Below, one piece after another: positions 1 through 10,880 of a stretch of 64,000 bases of DNA. Origin of the DNA: Dromiciops gliroides (taxonomy: Eukaryota; Chordata; Mammalia; Microbiotheria; Microbiotheriidae); contig NC_057863.1 of assembly GCF_019393635.1 (NCBI RefSeq), positions 1,304,501-1,368,500 of the forward strand. The letters are read 5' to 3'. The notes beneath the pieces are model-generated. The model ran no database searches and was not told the DNA's origin. It saw nothing but the letters and a program-made list of their open reading frames with translations. A program made the position numbers and the translations under genes. How positions within the stretch are numbered: the stretch's first letter is position 1; every line of letters starts with the position of its first letter.

Positions 1-803
1 TTTGAAAGGTTATGTTTACATAAGCACTGTTTAGTGGGGAATGGGGACAGTCTTTCTCCAGCATAGGGTTGGGGCCTAAGGTCGCAATCTAATTGGTTGA
101 TAAGCAGAGCGATCTGATTGGTCAAACCCCAAATCAGGTTTTCTTTCTTGAAGAGTTATATACATTAACACAGCATTATTCTGAGGAGGAGCCAACACTC
201 TTGCCCAGAATAGGTTATGGCCTGGTATAGAAGTTTGTAAAATCTGATTGGTAGACTGGTACCACCTGACTAGTTTCTAGCACTGTGATTGGCCCACTTG
301 GTACAATCTGATTGGTTGTTATTGTTATGCCACATGTCTTTTTGTTTCATTTTGTTTTTGTTTTTATTGTGGGGCAATGAGGGTTAAGTGACTTGCCCAG
401 GGTCACACAGCTAGTAAGTGTCAAGTGTCTGAGGCCGTATTTGAACTCAGGTCCTCCTGAATCCAAGTCCAGTGCTTTATCCACTGCACCACCTAGCTGC
501 CCCCTATGCCACATGTTAATAGGGGGAAAGTATGGAAATGAGGAATGGTAAAATGCCTTAATGTGATTGGCCGGAGGGGACCCCTTGAGGGGTGTAAATA
601 GAGGTGAGGGACCTCACTTCAGTGCACTCTCCAGCACGTTCAGAAGAGTGCCCATCTTTGTGAAGATGAATAAAGAAGGCTTCACCCACCGACTGCTGCC
701 TGCTTGGATTTTTTGAGTGCTGACGACTTGCTAGCAACACTAGAGATGCCAACACTCGAGCCGCCCGACACTATTTGAGTTGTTGGGCACGTTTCTAACA
801 ACA
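1..803 (+). mobile_element. Endogenous retrovirus LTR (fossil), 5' end beyond window
   Basis: The stretch has LTR hallmarks: repeated CCAAT-type boxes ('attggt' and 'gattgg' many times between 90 and 575), a TATA-like 'gtaaatagag' near 585, an 'aataaag' polyadenylation signal near 669 and a terminus 'aacaaca' at 803. No primer-binding site or retroviral gene follows, so it is a solo LTR or the 3' LTR of an element whose body would lie left of the window. A SINE sits inside it. The family is not identified. Confidence 0.6.
338..504 (-). mobile_element. Marsupial tRNA-derived SINE (WSINE1/SINE1-like)
   Basis: The reverse complement reads 'ggggcagctaggtgg' through 'tgtgaccctgggcaagtcac' to an A-rich tail. 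It is flanked by a perfect 12-bp target duplication 'tatgccacatgt' at 326-337 and 505-516, which shows that it inserted into the surrounding LTR. Confidence 0.9.
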
Positions 804-1764
804 GCATGCCAAGAAGTAGGTACAGAAGAGGCGGAGACCCCAGGTGAATTGGAAGTAATTGGGTGAGAGGTAGCCGTGATTCACAGTCACAGGCACGAGG
901 GACTGAGAGGGTTGTCGTGTTCTCAGCAGAAAGAGGGAAGTTTAGAGGACATGTGGAGTCAGGGGAACTTTCTTTTGGGTGTGCTGGCCTTGAGATGGCT
1001 CTTGGCACTGAGAGCCAACGCACAGCTGGGGATTTGTGACTAGAACCCAGGAGAGGGCTTCGGGCTGGTTACAAAGGTCTGGGGGCCACCTTCTGCGTGG
1101 TAACAGCCCTTGAACCCGGGGGTGGGGAGATATCTGCGTGTGATAAGAGAGCAGGCCCAGGACAGAGTCTTGGGGAATGGCTGATGAGGAGGGCAAGGCT
1201 GGGGGGAAAACTGGGAAGCTGGCAAAGGTGACCTTGGCAAGGGCAGTTCCAGGGGAAGCCAATTGCAAGGACTTGGGAAAGGGAGGGGCCTCACAGCTGT
1301 AGAACCCCAGCATGTCCTGTGGGAAGGGACAGACATGAGGAATGCCTCTGGCCACATCCTGCCCCCTTTATCTTCTTTCGGTTTTCTTTGGCAGGAGGGA
1401 TGACCTCTGCCCGAGAAAAGGCGTGGATGGAGGCCCAAAGGCAGTGAGGAGGCCAGGAGACAGCCGCCGGCTGCCCTGGAGCATTCCCGGAGCCGACCTT
1501 TGGGTCCCGAAAGCCGAAGGATTGTGGGAAACGGGAGAGGTCCCCAAGAGCGGATTGGATTGTCCAAAGGGGAAGAGAAGCTGGATTCCAGGGGGGTGGG
1601 CTCGCACGCCCTGGCCAGGATGCAGAAGGAGCCACCGTAGCCGCCTGCGATGTGATGTCAGAAAAGCAGGGAGTGGCTGCTTTGGAGTCAGTGCCTGCTC
1701 TGCTCTACATGTGTTGCCTCTTCCTTCTAGGTGGCTGGGTGCCTGACAGTGCCCAGAGAGCTGG
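804..1764. other. Single-copy-looking DNA, no gene seen
   Basis: Moderately GC-rich sequence. Open frames of 110-175 codons exist on the minus strand and one of 134 codons on the plus strand (1342-1746), but they overlap one another in different frames, have no recognisable motif and look like chance openings in GC-rich DNA. Confidence 0.5.
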
Positions 1765-1965
1765 GGCCTGCAGTCAGGAAAGCCTGAGTTCAGATGGTTC
1801 CAGACACCCTAGGCAAGTCACTTAGCAGCTTTCTACCTTAGGACAAAAGTAGCACCTGCCTCCGGGGTTGTCGTGCGGACTTAAGGACATAATGACTGAA
1901 GCTCTTAGCATAAGGCCCAGCACGCTGCACGCGCTATATAACTGTCGACTATTATTATTCTGCCA
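1765..1965 (+). repeat. MIR-like SINE relic
   Basis: The order of weak matches is that of a MIR: 'cctgagttcagatgg', 'ccctaggcaagtcactta', 'gcacctgcctccggggttgtcgtg', then 'cacgctatata'-like sequence and 'attattatt'. Old and diverged. Confidence 0.6.
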
Positions 1966-2335
1966 CCGCTGGTCATGCGGAAATCCTGGGGGGGGGGGGG
2001 CGGCCTGTAAGTAACAAGGACTGTCCCCTCCACACACACAAGAGCACAAGTCACATGTTCTGCTCCTCCTGGGATGCAGGAAGCTCCCGGGGCTGTGTCC
2101 CCGTGTCCCTGCCTCGGCCGAGGCTCACAGACAAGGTGGCTGGAAGGGGGAGAGGTGCCGCCAGCTGCGAGCTCCACATCGCTGCCTGGCCATGCCCACT
2201 CCATGCTGCTGCCTTGGGCGGAGCACAGCCTCTCCTTTTTCTGTCTTCCAGGACTGAAATGCGAGCTCGCCGAGGGCAGGGCCTGCCCTCCCGGGACTTC
2301 TACCCCCTGCACTGGGCCCAGTGCCTGACACAGGT

Positions 2336-2580
2336 TATTGTTCAGTCATGTCAATTGCATCTGACTCTTCACGACCCCATTTGGGGTTTTCTTGGCAAAG
2401 ATCCTGGAGCAGTTGGCCATTTCCTTCTCCAGCTCATTTGACAGATGAGGAAACTGAGGCAAATGGGCTTAAGGGGCTTGCCCAGGGTCACACAGCTAAG
2501 TATCTGCAGTCACATTTGAACTCAGGTCCTCCTAACTTCAAGCCTGGCGCTACATGCACTGTGGCGCTCCCCTAGTGGCC
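2336..2580 (-). mobile_element. Long marsupial SINE (MAR1-like)
   Basis: The reverse complement shows the SINE head followed by the longer tail 'cagtttcctcatctgtcaaa', 'gagaaggaaatggccaac', 'gccaagaaaaccccaaat' and 'gtcgtgaagagtcagatgca'. This is the longer variant that recurs at 15.6, 28.0, 40.9, 49.7 and 51.6 kb. Confidence 0.8.
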
Positions 2581-2835
2581 CACCAGATACAAAGTAGGGG
2601 CTTGATAATCGTGTGAATCAGAGCCGCCTATAGCAGGAAGCCCCCTCAAGTCCTATCTTTGCTTCTCCCTCACTGGGAATTCCTCTGGGCCAGACTGCCT
2701 GCCCTCTATACTCCTCTCCACTCCCATCATTCCCTTAACTACCAGCTCCTGAGTCTCCCAGAAGGGTGGGGAAGGGAGGAGCCACTTGGGTCCTTTCTCC
2801 CTGCATTTGCAGCCAGATCACTGGCCCCTCACACA

Positions 2836-3022
2836 CGTGTACACACGTGTACACACACAGCGCACATGAATGAGCACATGTGCACACAGCACACACATAC
2901 ATGCACATGTGCACACAAGGCATACACACGCATGAGCATACACACATGCACATGAGCGTGTGTGCGTGCACCCACCCACCCACCCACACACACACACACA
3001 CATACACACACACACACACAGA
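2836..3022. repeat. (CA)n-type microsatellite, imperfect
   Basis: Alternating CA/TG with 'cacacgtgtacacacgtg' blocks and a 'cacccacccacccac' run. The alternating purine-pyrimidine pattern makes long spurious cysteine/valine-rich frames on the minus strand. Confidence 0.9.
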
Positions 3023-5089
3023 CCCAAGCTGGGGAGGGCTAGGGAGGGGGCCAGCAAGTTCAGCATCCTTCCTTAGGGGACACTGCATTCCCCTTATCAG
3101 AACCATGTACACACAGGCCCAGATATGCAGACAAATATGCCCATGCATGCACTGTATAGACACACCTGCCTGCAGACATTGGTATCTAAATTCTCCTCTG
3201 GCCAACAGCTGCTTTGCAGGACACAGAGCCAAGGGGCCAGACCTGCCCCCACCCCATACAATGGCACCATCCCTGGTCAGCCACTTCAGTCCCATCCTAA
3301 ATGAGGCCAGTGTGGGATAAGACCTAACTGCAGTGATTAAGGCAGCCCCAAGTGTGGGCAGGCAGGTAAGCCCCATTGCAGAGCAGCTGCCTGGTCCAAA
3401 CTGTCCCTGACCCAGGGCTTCCTCTGGCCCATCCTTGCCCACCATTGAACATTCATGTGCTAGCTGCCAATGAGGGGCGCCCCTTCCCTCCTGAGAAAGC
3501 ACCAGAGACGTATCGGGGCTGCTAGTTGCTGCTTCCTCCCAGGATTCAACTCTAGATGGTGTGACTGGGTCTGGGGGGGGGAACCTCACCCCTTCTGGAC
3601 GCTGTTTCTGTAAATGCTGCCGAGGACAGCAGGGTCTTCTGGGGCTGCTGTTCCCCGATCTTTGCCCCAGTGGCCTGGGTGTTGTGAGTGCCCAGAACTA
3701 GACCTGATGCTTCATAGACTGCAGCAGGGGAGGGTGTCTGCTTACCTGCCTAACCTGGAGAGGTCAGCATCGTTCATCTCACTCTTCAGGGACACGTCCT
3801 GGGCCTCGGGATCATCCCAAAGTCTACACGGGAGGGTTCATTCAGCGTACAGCCTGAAAGACCCGACCCTCTGCTCCCCCTCCCACTCTGCTCATCCTAT
3901 GTGCCTCAGGCCTCACTGCCGGGCTGGAGCTGGGGCTTCCTCCATTTGGGTGGGGGAAACAAGAATCCCCCAGAGGAGGCAACTGGAGCGTAGTCCGCAG
4001 CCCCTTTGTGGTCTGCACCCCTGGGAATGGGCTGGGCCAGCTGGTACAAGGGCAGACACACTTACTGTCTGAGGATGGGCTCTGTGGCTAGTGGTAGCAG
4101 AAGAAGGTCTGAGGATGAGGAGTGGTTCCCAGGGGCTAATCCCAATCGTTCTGCCCCGTCCATCTGTAGGAGGTGCTGCCTGGACCCAAGCAGACCAGAC
4201 CCCAACCTGGGCTGGCAGCAAAGAGAGAACAATTGCAGACGTGGCTTTGGCACCTTTATTCCTCAGTGAGGAAGGGTGAGGTCACCCATACTGATAGGTT
4301 CAATTGGCCTGCAATAAAACCTGCCCAGAGTCCTCTGTCCTTCGGCACCTGCTGGCTCCCTGAACCACTCGGCACACCTGCTCCCTCCCCAACTCCTCCC
4401 CATGAAGCTCTTGAAGGTAGATCATCACTGCTGGTGGGCCCAGCCTCCCTTCCCACAGATCCAAAGCTGTTCTAGGAAGAGGGGGTGGGTTCTGGGCAGG
4501 CTCCAGCCTGCCCATGGCTCCCACCAAGGCTGGATAGAGTTTGGTCCCTGAATTAAAGATCTAGGCCAAAGAGGTCATTATTTCAATGACCATCGGGAAG
4601 ACCCAACACTCCCCTCATCTAGGTAAGAGAGAGGAGGTTAGTGGGCATGGCCTGTCTTTGATGGAGCCATGTGGACTCTTGGCTACGGATGGACTGCTGC
4701 CTCCCTTTGGCCATGGGGAGAGGACAGGGCCCAGACTTGTGTATTCATTTTTACAGAGAGCTCCTAGGCGAGAAAAGCCCCTCCACCGATGTTGGTTAGC
4801 ACCTCCTCTAACAGGAGTGAGAGAATCAGATGTGTTCTCCTCATAAGTTCAAAGGGTTTTTTTTTTCCCCTTTCCCCCACCATTCCCTCCCTTTTTCCTG
4901 CTGAGTTAACCAGGAGAGGATGCTCCCCTTCAGTTAAGAGCAGACTACATACATTATTCAAACCCCAGGGGGTTTATCTCCTTTCCCCAATTTCCCTTCC
5001 TGAGTTAAAGTTAGATAACAAAGAGTCCTAAAATCTCAGGGTCTGCGTGGGCAGTGGTGGCACCATGTCTGGGGGAGGGGTGGTGGTAC
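3023..5089. other. No gene or clear repeat seen
   Basis: Mostly unique-looking sequence. The minus-strand frame over 2735-3589 is open largely because of the CA repeat and shows no family resemblance. A T/C-rich patch lies near 4855-4895. Confidence 0.4.
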
Positions 5090-5332
5090 CCCTTATAGAA
5101 TGTGAATCCAGAGTAACAGGTTCAGGTGAAATGGGGCAGGGAATCCTTGCATTAGGGACCTATATAAACTCTTTGTGAAACAGTCATGGGGTGCATGCAA
5201 CTTCTTTGGGGTGTACAACCTTTCTTGCAAGATTGTAATAAAGCCCTGCAAAAAAAAATTATTGTAATAAAGGCCTTCCTGCTTTGCACCAGACTGGAGG
5301 TCCTGCCTCAGTTTACTTGTTTCTTACAGGAG
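5090..5332 (+). mobile_element. Possible LTR 3' part (fossil)
   Basis: A TATA-like 'cctatataaactc' near 5160 is followed by two 'aataaag' signals near 5240 and 5266 and an end 'tttcttaca' near 5327. This is the order expected for the 3' half of an LTR. The 5' boundary is not clear and could lie as far left as about 4740. Confidence 0.4.
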
Positions 5333-5420
5333 CAAATGAAATAATATTTGTAAAGCACTTTGCACAGTGCCTGGCATGCATTAGGTGCTTAATGAATATG
5401 TGTTCTTTCCTCTCCCCCCC
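5333..5420 (+). repeat. MIR 3'-end relic
   Basis: 'aatgaaataatatttgtaaa' followed by 'gcacagtgcctggcatgcat' and 'taggtgcttaatgaatatg' is the typical MIR 3' end. Confidence 0.7.
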
Positions 5421-6119
5421 ACAAAGAGTTGCCTAGAGTAGTAAGGGGGTATATCACTTGCTCAAGATCACACGGCCAGTATGTGGCAAGAGTGGGGCAT
5501 GAACACAACCTTTCTGTTTGACTTTATTTGTACAAAAACTTTTTTTTAATTTATTTTTTTATTAATAAAGTTATTTTTTCCCCATTACATATAAAGATAG
5601 ATCTCAACTTTTGTTTATACAGGCTTTCCAATTTCAGATTTTTCTCCCTCCCTCCCCTCCCTCTCCCCTCCCCTAGACAGCAGGTAATCTGATATAGGTT
5701 ATATATATATATAAAATAACATTAATCCTATTTCTGCATTAGTCATGTTATAAGAGAAAAATCAGAGCAATGATGAAAAACCTCAAAATAGAAAAAACAG
5801 CAGCACCAAAACAAAAGAAATAGTATGGTTCATTCAGCATCTATACTCCGCAGTTTGTTTTTTTCCCTTGGATTTGGAGATCCTCTTCTATCATGAGTTT
5901 CCTGGAACTCTTCTGTACCATTGCATTGGTGAGAAGAATATAGTCCATCACAGTAGATCAACACTCAATGTTGATGATACTGTGTACAATGTTCTTCTGG
6001 TTCTGCTCATCTCACTCATCATCAGCCCACGCAAGACCCTCCAGGTTTCTCTGAACTCCTCCTGCTCATCATTTCTTACAGCACAATAGTATTCCATTGT
6101 ATTAATATACCACAACTTG

Positions 6120-6275
6120 GGCAGCCAGATGGTGCAGTGGATAGAGCACCGGCCCTGGAGTCAGCAGGACCTGAGTTCAAATCCGGCCTTAGACACTTAA
6201 TACTTACTAGCTGTGTGACCCTGGGCAAGTCATTTAACCCCAATTGCCTCACTGAAAAAAAAAAAAAGAAAGAAA
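6120..6275 (+). mobile_element. Marsupial tRNA-derived SINE
   Basis: Full head-to-tail copy from 'gggcagccagatggtgcagt' to 'ccccaattgcctcactg' plus an A-rich tail. A perfect 16-bp target duplication 'aatataccacaacttg' flanks it (6104-6119 and 6276-6291), within the L1. Confidence 0.95.
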
Positions 6276-7154
6276 AATATACCACAACTTGTCCAGCCAT
6301 TCCCCAATTGATGGGCATCCCCTCAACTTCCAATTCCTTGCCACCACATAAAGAGCAGCTATAAATATTTTTGTACATGTGGGTCCCTTTCCCCTTTCCA
6401 TGATTTCTTTGGGAAAAAGACCCAAAAATGGTATTGCTGGGTCAAAGGGTTTGGACAGCTTTATCGCCCTTTGGGCATGATTCCAGCTCCACCAACAATG
6501 CATTAGTGTTCCAATTTTCCCACAGCTTCTCCAACATTTATTATTTTCCTTTTTTGTCATTTTAGCCAATCTGATAGGTGTCAGGTGGTACCTCAGAGTT
6601 GTTTTAATTTGCATCTCTCTAATCATTAGAGATTTAGAGCATTTTTTCATATGGGAATAGATAGCTTTGGTTTCTTCATCAGAAAACTGCCTGTTCATAT
6701 CCTTTGACCATTTCTCAATTGGGGAATGACTTGGATTCTTATAAATTTGATTTAGTTCCCTATATATTTTAGAGATGAGGCCTTTATCAGAAGTACTGGC
6801 CACAAAAATTGTTTCCCAGCTTTCTGCCTCCCTTCTAATTTTGGATGCATTGCTTCTGTTTTGTACAAAAACTTTTAATTTAATGCAATCAAAATGAGCT
6901 ATCTCACATCTTTCAATGCTGTCCACGCCTTGCTTATTCACAAATTGTTCTCCTATCCATATGTCTGATAGGTAATATGTTGCATGTCCTTCTGATTTAC
7001 TTATGATCTCTCCCTTCATAGCTAGTCCATCCATCCACTTTGACCCCATCTTGGTAGATGGTGTAAGATACCCGATTTCTTCCAGACTGCTTTCCAACTT
7101 TCCCAACACTCCCTTACCAAGTAGTGAATTCTTATCCCCAAAGCTTAAATCTTT

Positions 7155-7695
7155 TTTTTTTTTTTTTTTTTAGGAGCAGTTAGCAAGTTTAATTTGGTGA
7201 AAGCAGAGAGCAGGTAGGCCAAAGAGGACATGTGGTAGGGGTTGGAAGGAAGAATGTTGGTAACCCTGACAATATAGTTAGTTGCTTCAGGGGCGAGAGG
7301 ATCATTTTCACACTGAGAAAGTTAGGGGATTCTTTGTGGAAAGGGGACTTTTGTTCTCAGCCATTCAGCACCATCTGGACTAGCTCTTCACAGTTGATAA
7401 AACCGTTGCTGTCCTCATGCCCTGCCAACAACACCTCCACTTCTTCCTCGGTCATCTTCTCACCATCACTCTTGGAATTCCCTAAGACCTTGAGCACCTT
7501 AGCACTGGTGGGATTCTGGCCCAAGGCCCGCATCATGTCCCCACACTGGCTGTATAAGATCTTTCCATCCCCTGTGCGGTCAAACAGCTGGAAGACCTCT
7601 TTGAACCCAGGAGTTTGATCCTCCGTGACATCACACATCTTGGCCGTGCAGCTGTTTCTGCTGCTGCCTCTGCTGCTGCTGTGTGGAATGGCTCC
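7155..7695 (-). pseudogene. MYL6: MYL6 processed retrocopy lacking the 174-nt exon 4
   Basis: On the minus strand an uninterrupted frame runs from ATG at 7638-7636 to the stop at 7359-7357. It begins [20 protein letters not shown], continues through [15 protein letters not shown] (first EF-hand region), then passes from KVLGNSKSD directly to [20 protein letters not shown] and ends [12 protein letters not shown]6, the essential light chain of non-muscle/smooth-muscle myosin, has 151 residues; this copy has 93. The missing 58 codons start at Glu of 'SD-EMNV' and stop before 'GEKM', which as I recall is exactly one 174-nt exon. There are no introns, a poly(A) tract (poly(T) at 7155-7172) is present, and a 21-bp duplication lies at 7134-7154 and 7696-7716, so L1 machinery inserted it. 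The ending is that of the smooth-muscle isoform. The 5' leader is retained up to 7695. Expression is unknown; the protein would lack much of the middle of the fold. Confidence 0.93.
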
Positions 7696-8999
7696 ATCCC
7701 CAAAGCTTAAATCTTTACATTTGTCAAACACAAGGTTACCAGACTAATTTCCTGCTGTGAATTGTATGTTTCCTCTTTCCCACTGATCCACCTTTCTTAG
7801 CCAGTACAAGATAGTTTTGAGAATTACTGCCTTATAATGTAGTTTAAAATCTGGTACTGCACATGCTGAAGAGAAGGCTGATTGTAAAGAAACAATAAAA
7901 TGTTAAAAAAAAAAATCTGGTACTGCTAAAACTCCTTACTTTACTTTTTTTTTTCATTAATTCCTTTGATATTTTTGACCTTTTGTTCTTCCAAATGAAT
8001 TTTTTTTATTTTTTTCTACCTCAATAAAATACTTTTTTGGTAATTTAATTGGGAGGGCATTGAATAAGTAGATTAAAATAGAATTGTCATTTTTATTACT
8101 ATTATCTTTGCCCACCCACAAACAATCAAATTTCTCCAATTATTTAAATATGACTTTATTTGTATGAAAATTGTTTTATAATTATCTTCATGTAGTCCCT
8201 GGGTTTGTCTTAGCAGGTATACTCTCAGGTATTTTATGCTGTCTATGGTTATTTTAAATGAGTTATCTCTTACTATGTCTTCTTGCAGGGTTTTGTTGAT
8301 GATCTATAGAAACATTGATAATTTATTTAACAATAAATTTTATTTTATTTTATATCTTGCTACTTCACTAAAGTTACTGTTTCAACTATTTAGTTGAGTC
8401 TCTAGATTTTCCAAGTATATCATCATGCCATCTGCAAAGAGAGATAGTTTTATTATCTCATTGCCCAATCGGATTCCTTCAATTTCTTTTTTTCTGTTAT
8501 TGCTATTGCTAGCATTTAATACAATATTAAATGATTTTGGAGATAATGGGCATCTTTGTTTCACTCCTGATCTTTTTGGGGAGGCTTCTGGCTTATCCCC
8601 ATTACCAATCATGCCTACTGGTGATTTTAGGTAGATGCCCCTTATCATTTTAAGGAAAAATCCATTTATACCCATGCTTTCAAGTGTTTTAAGAGGAATG
8701 ACTTGTATGTGGTCAAAGGCTTTTTCTGCATCTATTGATATAATCATATGGTTTGTGTTACTTTTGTTATTGTTATAATCAGTTATGCTAATAGTTTTCC
8801 TTATGTTAAACCATCCCTGCATTGCTGGTATAAATCCCACTTGGTTACAATGTGATAATCTTTATGATATATTGCTGTAGTCTCCAACTTGTGTTTTATT
8901 TAGGATTTGTGCATCCGTATTCATTAGAGAAATTGGTTTATAATTTTCTTTCTCTGTTTTTGCTCTTCCTGGTTTAGGTATAAGAACCATATTCTTCCT

Positions 9000-9018
9000 T
9001 CCTTTCTTCTCTTTCTTC

Positions 9019-9088
<70 letters not shown>

Positions 9089-9257
9089 TTCCTTCCTTCC
9101 TTCCTTCCTTCCTTTCTTTCTTGTGAGGCAATTGGGGTTAAGTGACTTGCCCAGGGTCACAAAGCTAGTAAGTGTCAAGTGTCTGAGGCCGGATTTGAAC
9201 TCAGGTCCCCCTGAATCCAGGGCCAGTGCTCTATCCACTGCTCCACCTTGCTGCCCC
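9000..9257 (-). mobile_element. SINE with expanded (TTTC)n/(TTCC)n tail
   Basis: The SINE body lies at 9121-9257. Its tail side, 9000-9120, is a (TTTC)n run changing to (TTCC)n, that is GAAA/GGAA on the SINE strand, which is typical growth of a microsatellite from a poly(A) tail. Short flanking repeats 'accatatt' sit on both sides, inside the L1. Confidence 0.9.
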
Positions 9258-9346
9258 AGCACCATATTATTTCATAGAAAGAGTTTGGTGGGACTCCTTT
9301 GCCTATTATTCCAAATAATTTATTTAATATTGGAATTAATTGATAT

Positions 9347-10126
9347 TTTTAAAAATAAAAAATATTTTATTATTTTCCAGTTACATGTAAGGGTAGTTTT
9401 CAACATTTGTTTTCATAGGATTTTTAGCTCCAAATTTTTCTCCCACCTTCCCTTTCTTCTCCCCTTCCCAAGATGGAAAGCAATCTGATATAGGTTATAT
9501 ATGTACAATCACATTAAACACATATCTGCATTGGTCATATTGTGAAAGAAGAATCAGAGCACAAAGGGAAAACCTCAAAAAAGAAAAAAAACAGCCAAAA
9601 AATAGAAACAGTATGGTTCAATCTGCATTCATAATCCACAGTTCGTTTTTCTGGATGTGGGGAACATTTTCTATCATGAGTGCTTTGAAATAGTTTTGGA
9701 TCATTGCACTGCTGAGAAGATCCAAGTCTATCACACAATGTTGCTGTTACTGTGTACAATGTTCTCCTGGTTCTGCTCCTCTCACTCAGCATCAGTTCAT
9801 GTAAGTCCTTCCAGGTTTCTCTGAAATCCTTCTGCTCCTCATTTCTTATAGCACAATAGTATTCCATTACATTCATATACCACAACTTGTTTAGCCATTC
9901 CCCAATTGATGGGCATTCCCTTGATTTCCAATTTTTTGCCACCCAAAGACAGTGGCTATAAATATTTTTGTATATGTGGGTCCTTTTCCCTCTTCTATGA
10001 TCTCTTTGGGATACAGACCTAGTAGTGCTACCACTGGGTCAAAGGGTATGCACAATCCTATAGCCCTTTGGGCATAGTTCCAAATTGCTCTCCAGAATGA
10101 TTGGATCAGTTAACATAGTGTTCCAG
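9347..10126 (-). mobile_element. Younger 3' L1 fragment nested in the older L1
   Basis: The minus strand encodes the L1 ORF2 C-terminus (AKNWKSRECPSIGEWLNKLW, then 'YYCAIRNEEQKDFRETWKDL') and the L1 3' end 'cttacatgtaactggaaaat'. It interrupts the older L1 between RT entry (9300-9335) and the pre-RT region (10127 on). 'ggaattaattgatat' at 9332-9346 and 'ggaattaattcatct' at 10127-10141 look like the target duplication. Confidence 0.85.
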
Positions 10127-10629
10127 GAATTAATTCATCTTTAAATGTTTTGTAGAATTCACTTGTAAATCCATGTGATCCTGTTGCTTTTTTTGTTGGA
10201 AGTTCATTTATGGCCTGTTCAATTTCTTTTTCTAAAATAGGTTTATTTAGATATTCCATTTCCTCTCCTGTTAATCTGGGTAGTTTATATTTTTGTAAGT
10301 ATTCTTCCATTTCACTTAAATTATTAAATGTATTGGCATATAATTGTGCAAAATAACTCCTTATAATTGCTTTGATTTCATCTTCTTTAGTGTTATATTG
10401 ACCCTTTTCATTTTTGATACTAGTGGTTTCGTTTTTTTCTCTTTTTAAAAATCATATTAACCAATGGTTTATCTATTTTATTGATTACCCCCATAAAACC
10501 AATTCCTAGCTTTATTTATTAATTCAATGGTTTTCTTGCAATCAATTGTATTAATCTCACCTATAATATTTAGGATTTTCAATTTGGTGTTTAATTAGAG
10601 ATTTTTCATTTGTTCTTTTTATAGTTTTT

Positions 10630-10788
10630 TTGTTTTTTGTTTTGTTTTGTTTTGTGGGGCAATGAGGGTTAAGTGACTTCCCCAGACTCACACAGCCAGT
10701 AAGTGTCAAGCGTCTGAGGCCACATTTGAACTAAGATCCTCCTGAATCCAGGGCTGGTGTTTTATCCACAGTGCCAAATAGCTGCTGC
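10630..10788 (-). mobile_element. Marsupial tRNA-derived SINE
   Basis: The poly(T)/TTTTG tail side is followed by 'gtggggcaatgagggttaag' and ends 'ccaaatagctgctgcc'. More diverged than most copies here. Inserted in the 5' end of the older L1. Confidence 0.9.
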
Positions 10789-10880
10789 CTTTTATAATTT
10801 TTTTAAAATTCATACTCAATTTATTGATCTTTCCTCTATTTTTTTGATGTAAGCATTTAGAAATAGAATTTTTTTTCTGT

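Larger units (their letters stand above)
5525..10880 (-). mobile_element. L1 LINE, 5'-truncated, ORF2 remnant with nested insertions
   Basis: Read on the minus strand, the pieces follow L1 ORF2 order: the pre-RT region (10310-10110, with [15 protein letters not shown]), RT entry 'YKPISLMN' near 8940, the RT core 8840-8382 (AEKAFDHIQ, GVKQRCPLSP, then LFADG where active L1 has FADD), and the C-terminal part 7109-6249 ([21 protein letters not shown], 'GEWLDKLWY'). A 3' UTR-like T/C-rich end lies at 5530-5680. It is interrupted by SINEs, a MYL6 retrocopy and a younger L1. The altered RT motif and scattered stops show it is inactive. Confidence 0.85.

Noticed and set aside
2735-3589. 284-codon minus-strand frame with a Cys/Val-rich middle
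   Set aside because: The middle is translated CA repeat. No family match, and the ends lie in unrelated unique sequence.
4245-4330. 'cctttattcctcagtgagga' as a possible 3' UTR of a minus-strand gene
   Set aside because: No upstream coding sequence, poly(A) tract or target duplication is visible.
6249-7109. 286-codon minus-strand frame that looks like a gene
   Set aside because: It is L1 ORF2 C-terminal sequence running into SINE tail sequence, not a host gene.
8382-8840. Reverse transcriptase frame as a possible domesticated or retron-like gene
   Set aside because: It is an L1 RT with a damaged catalytic motif, in line with the rest of the element.
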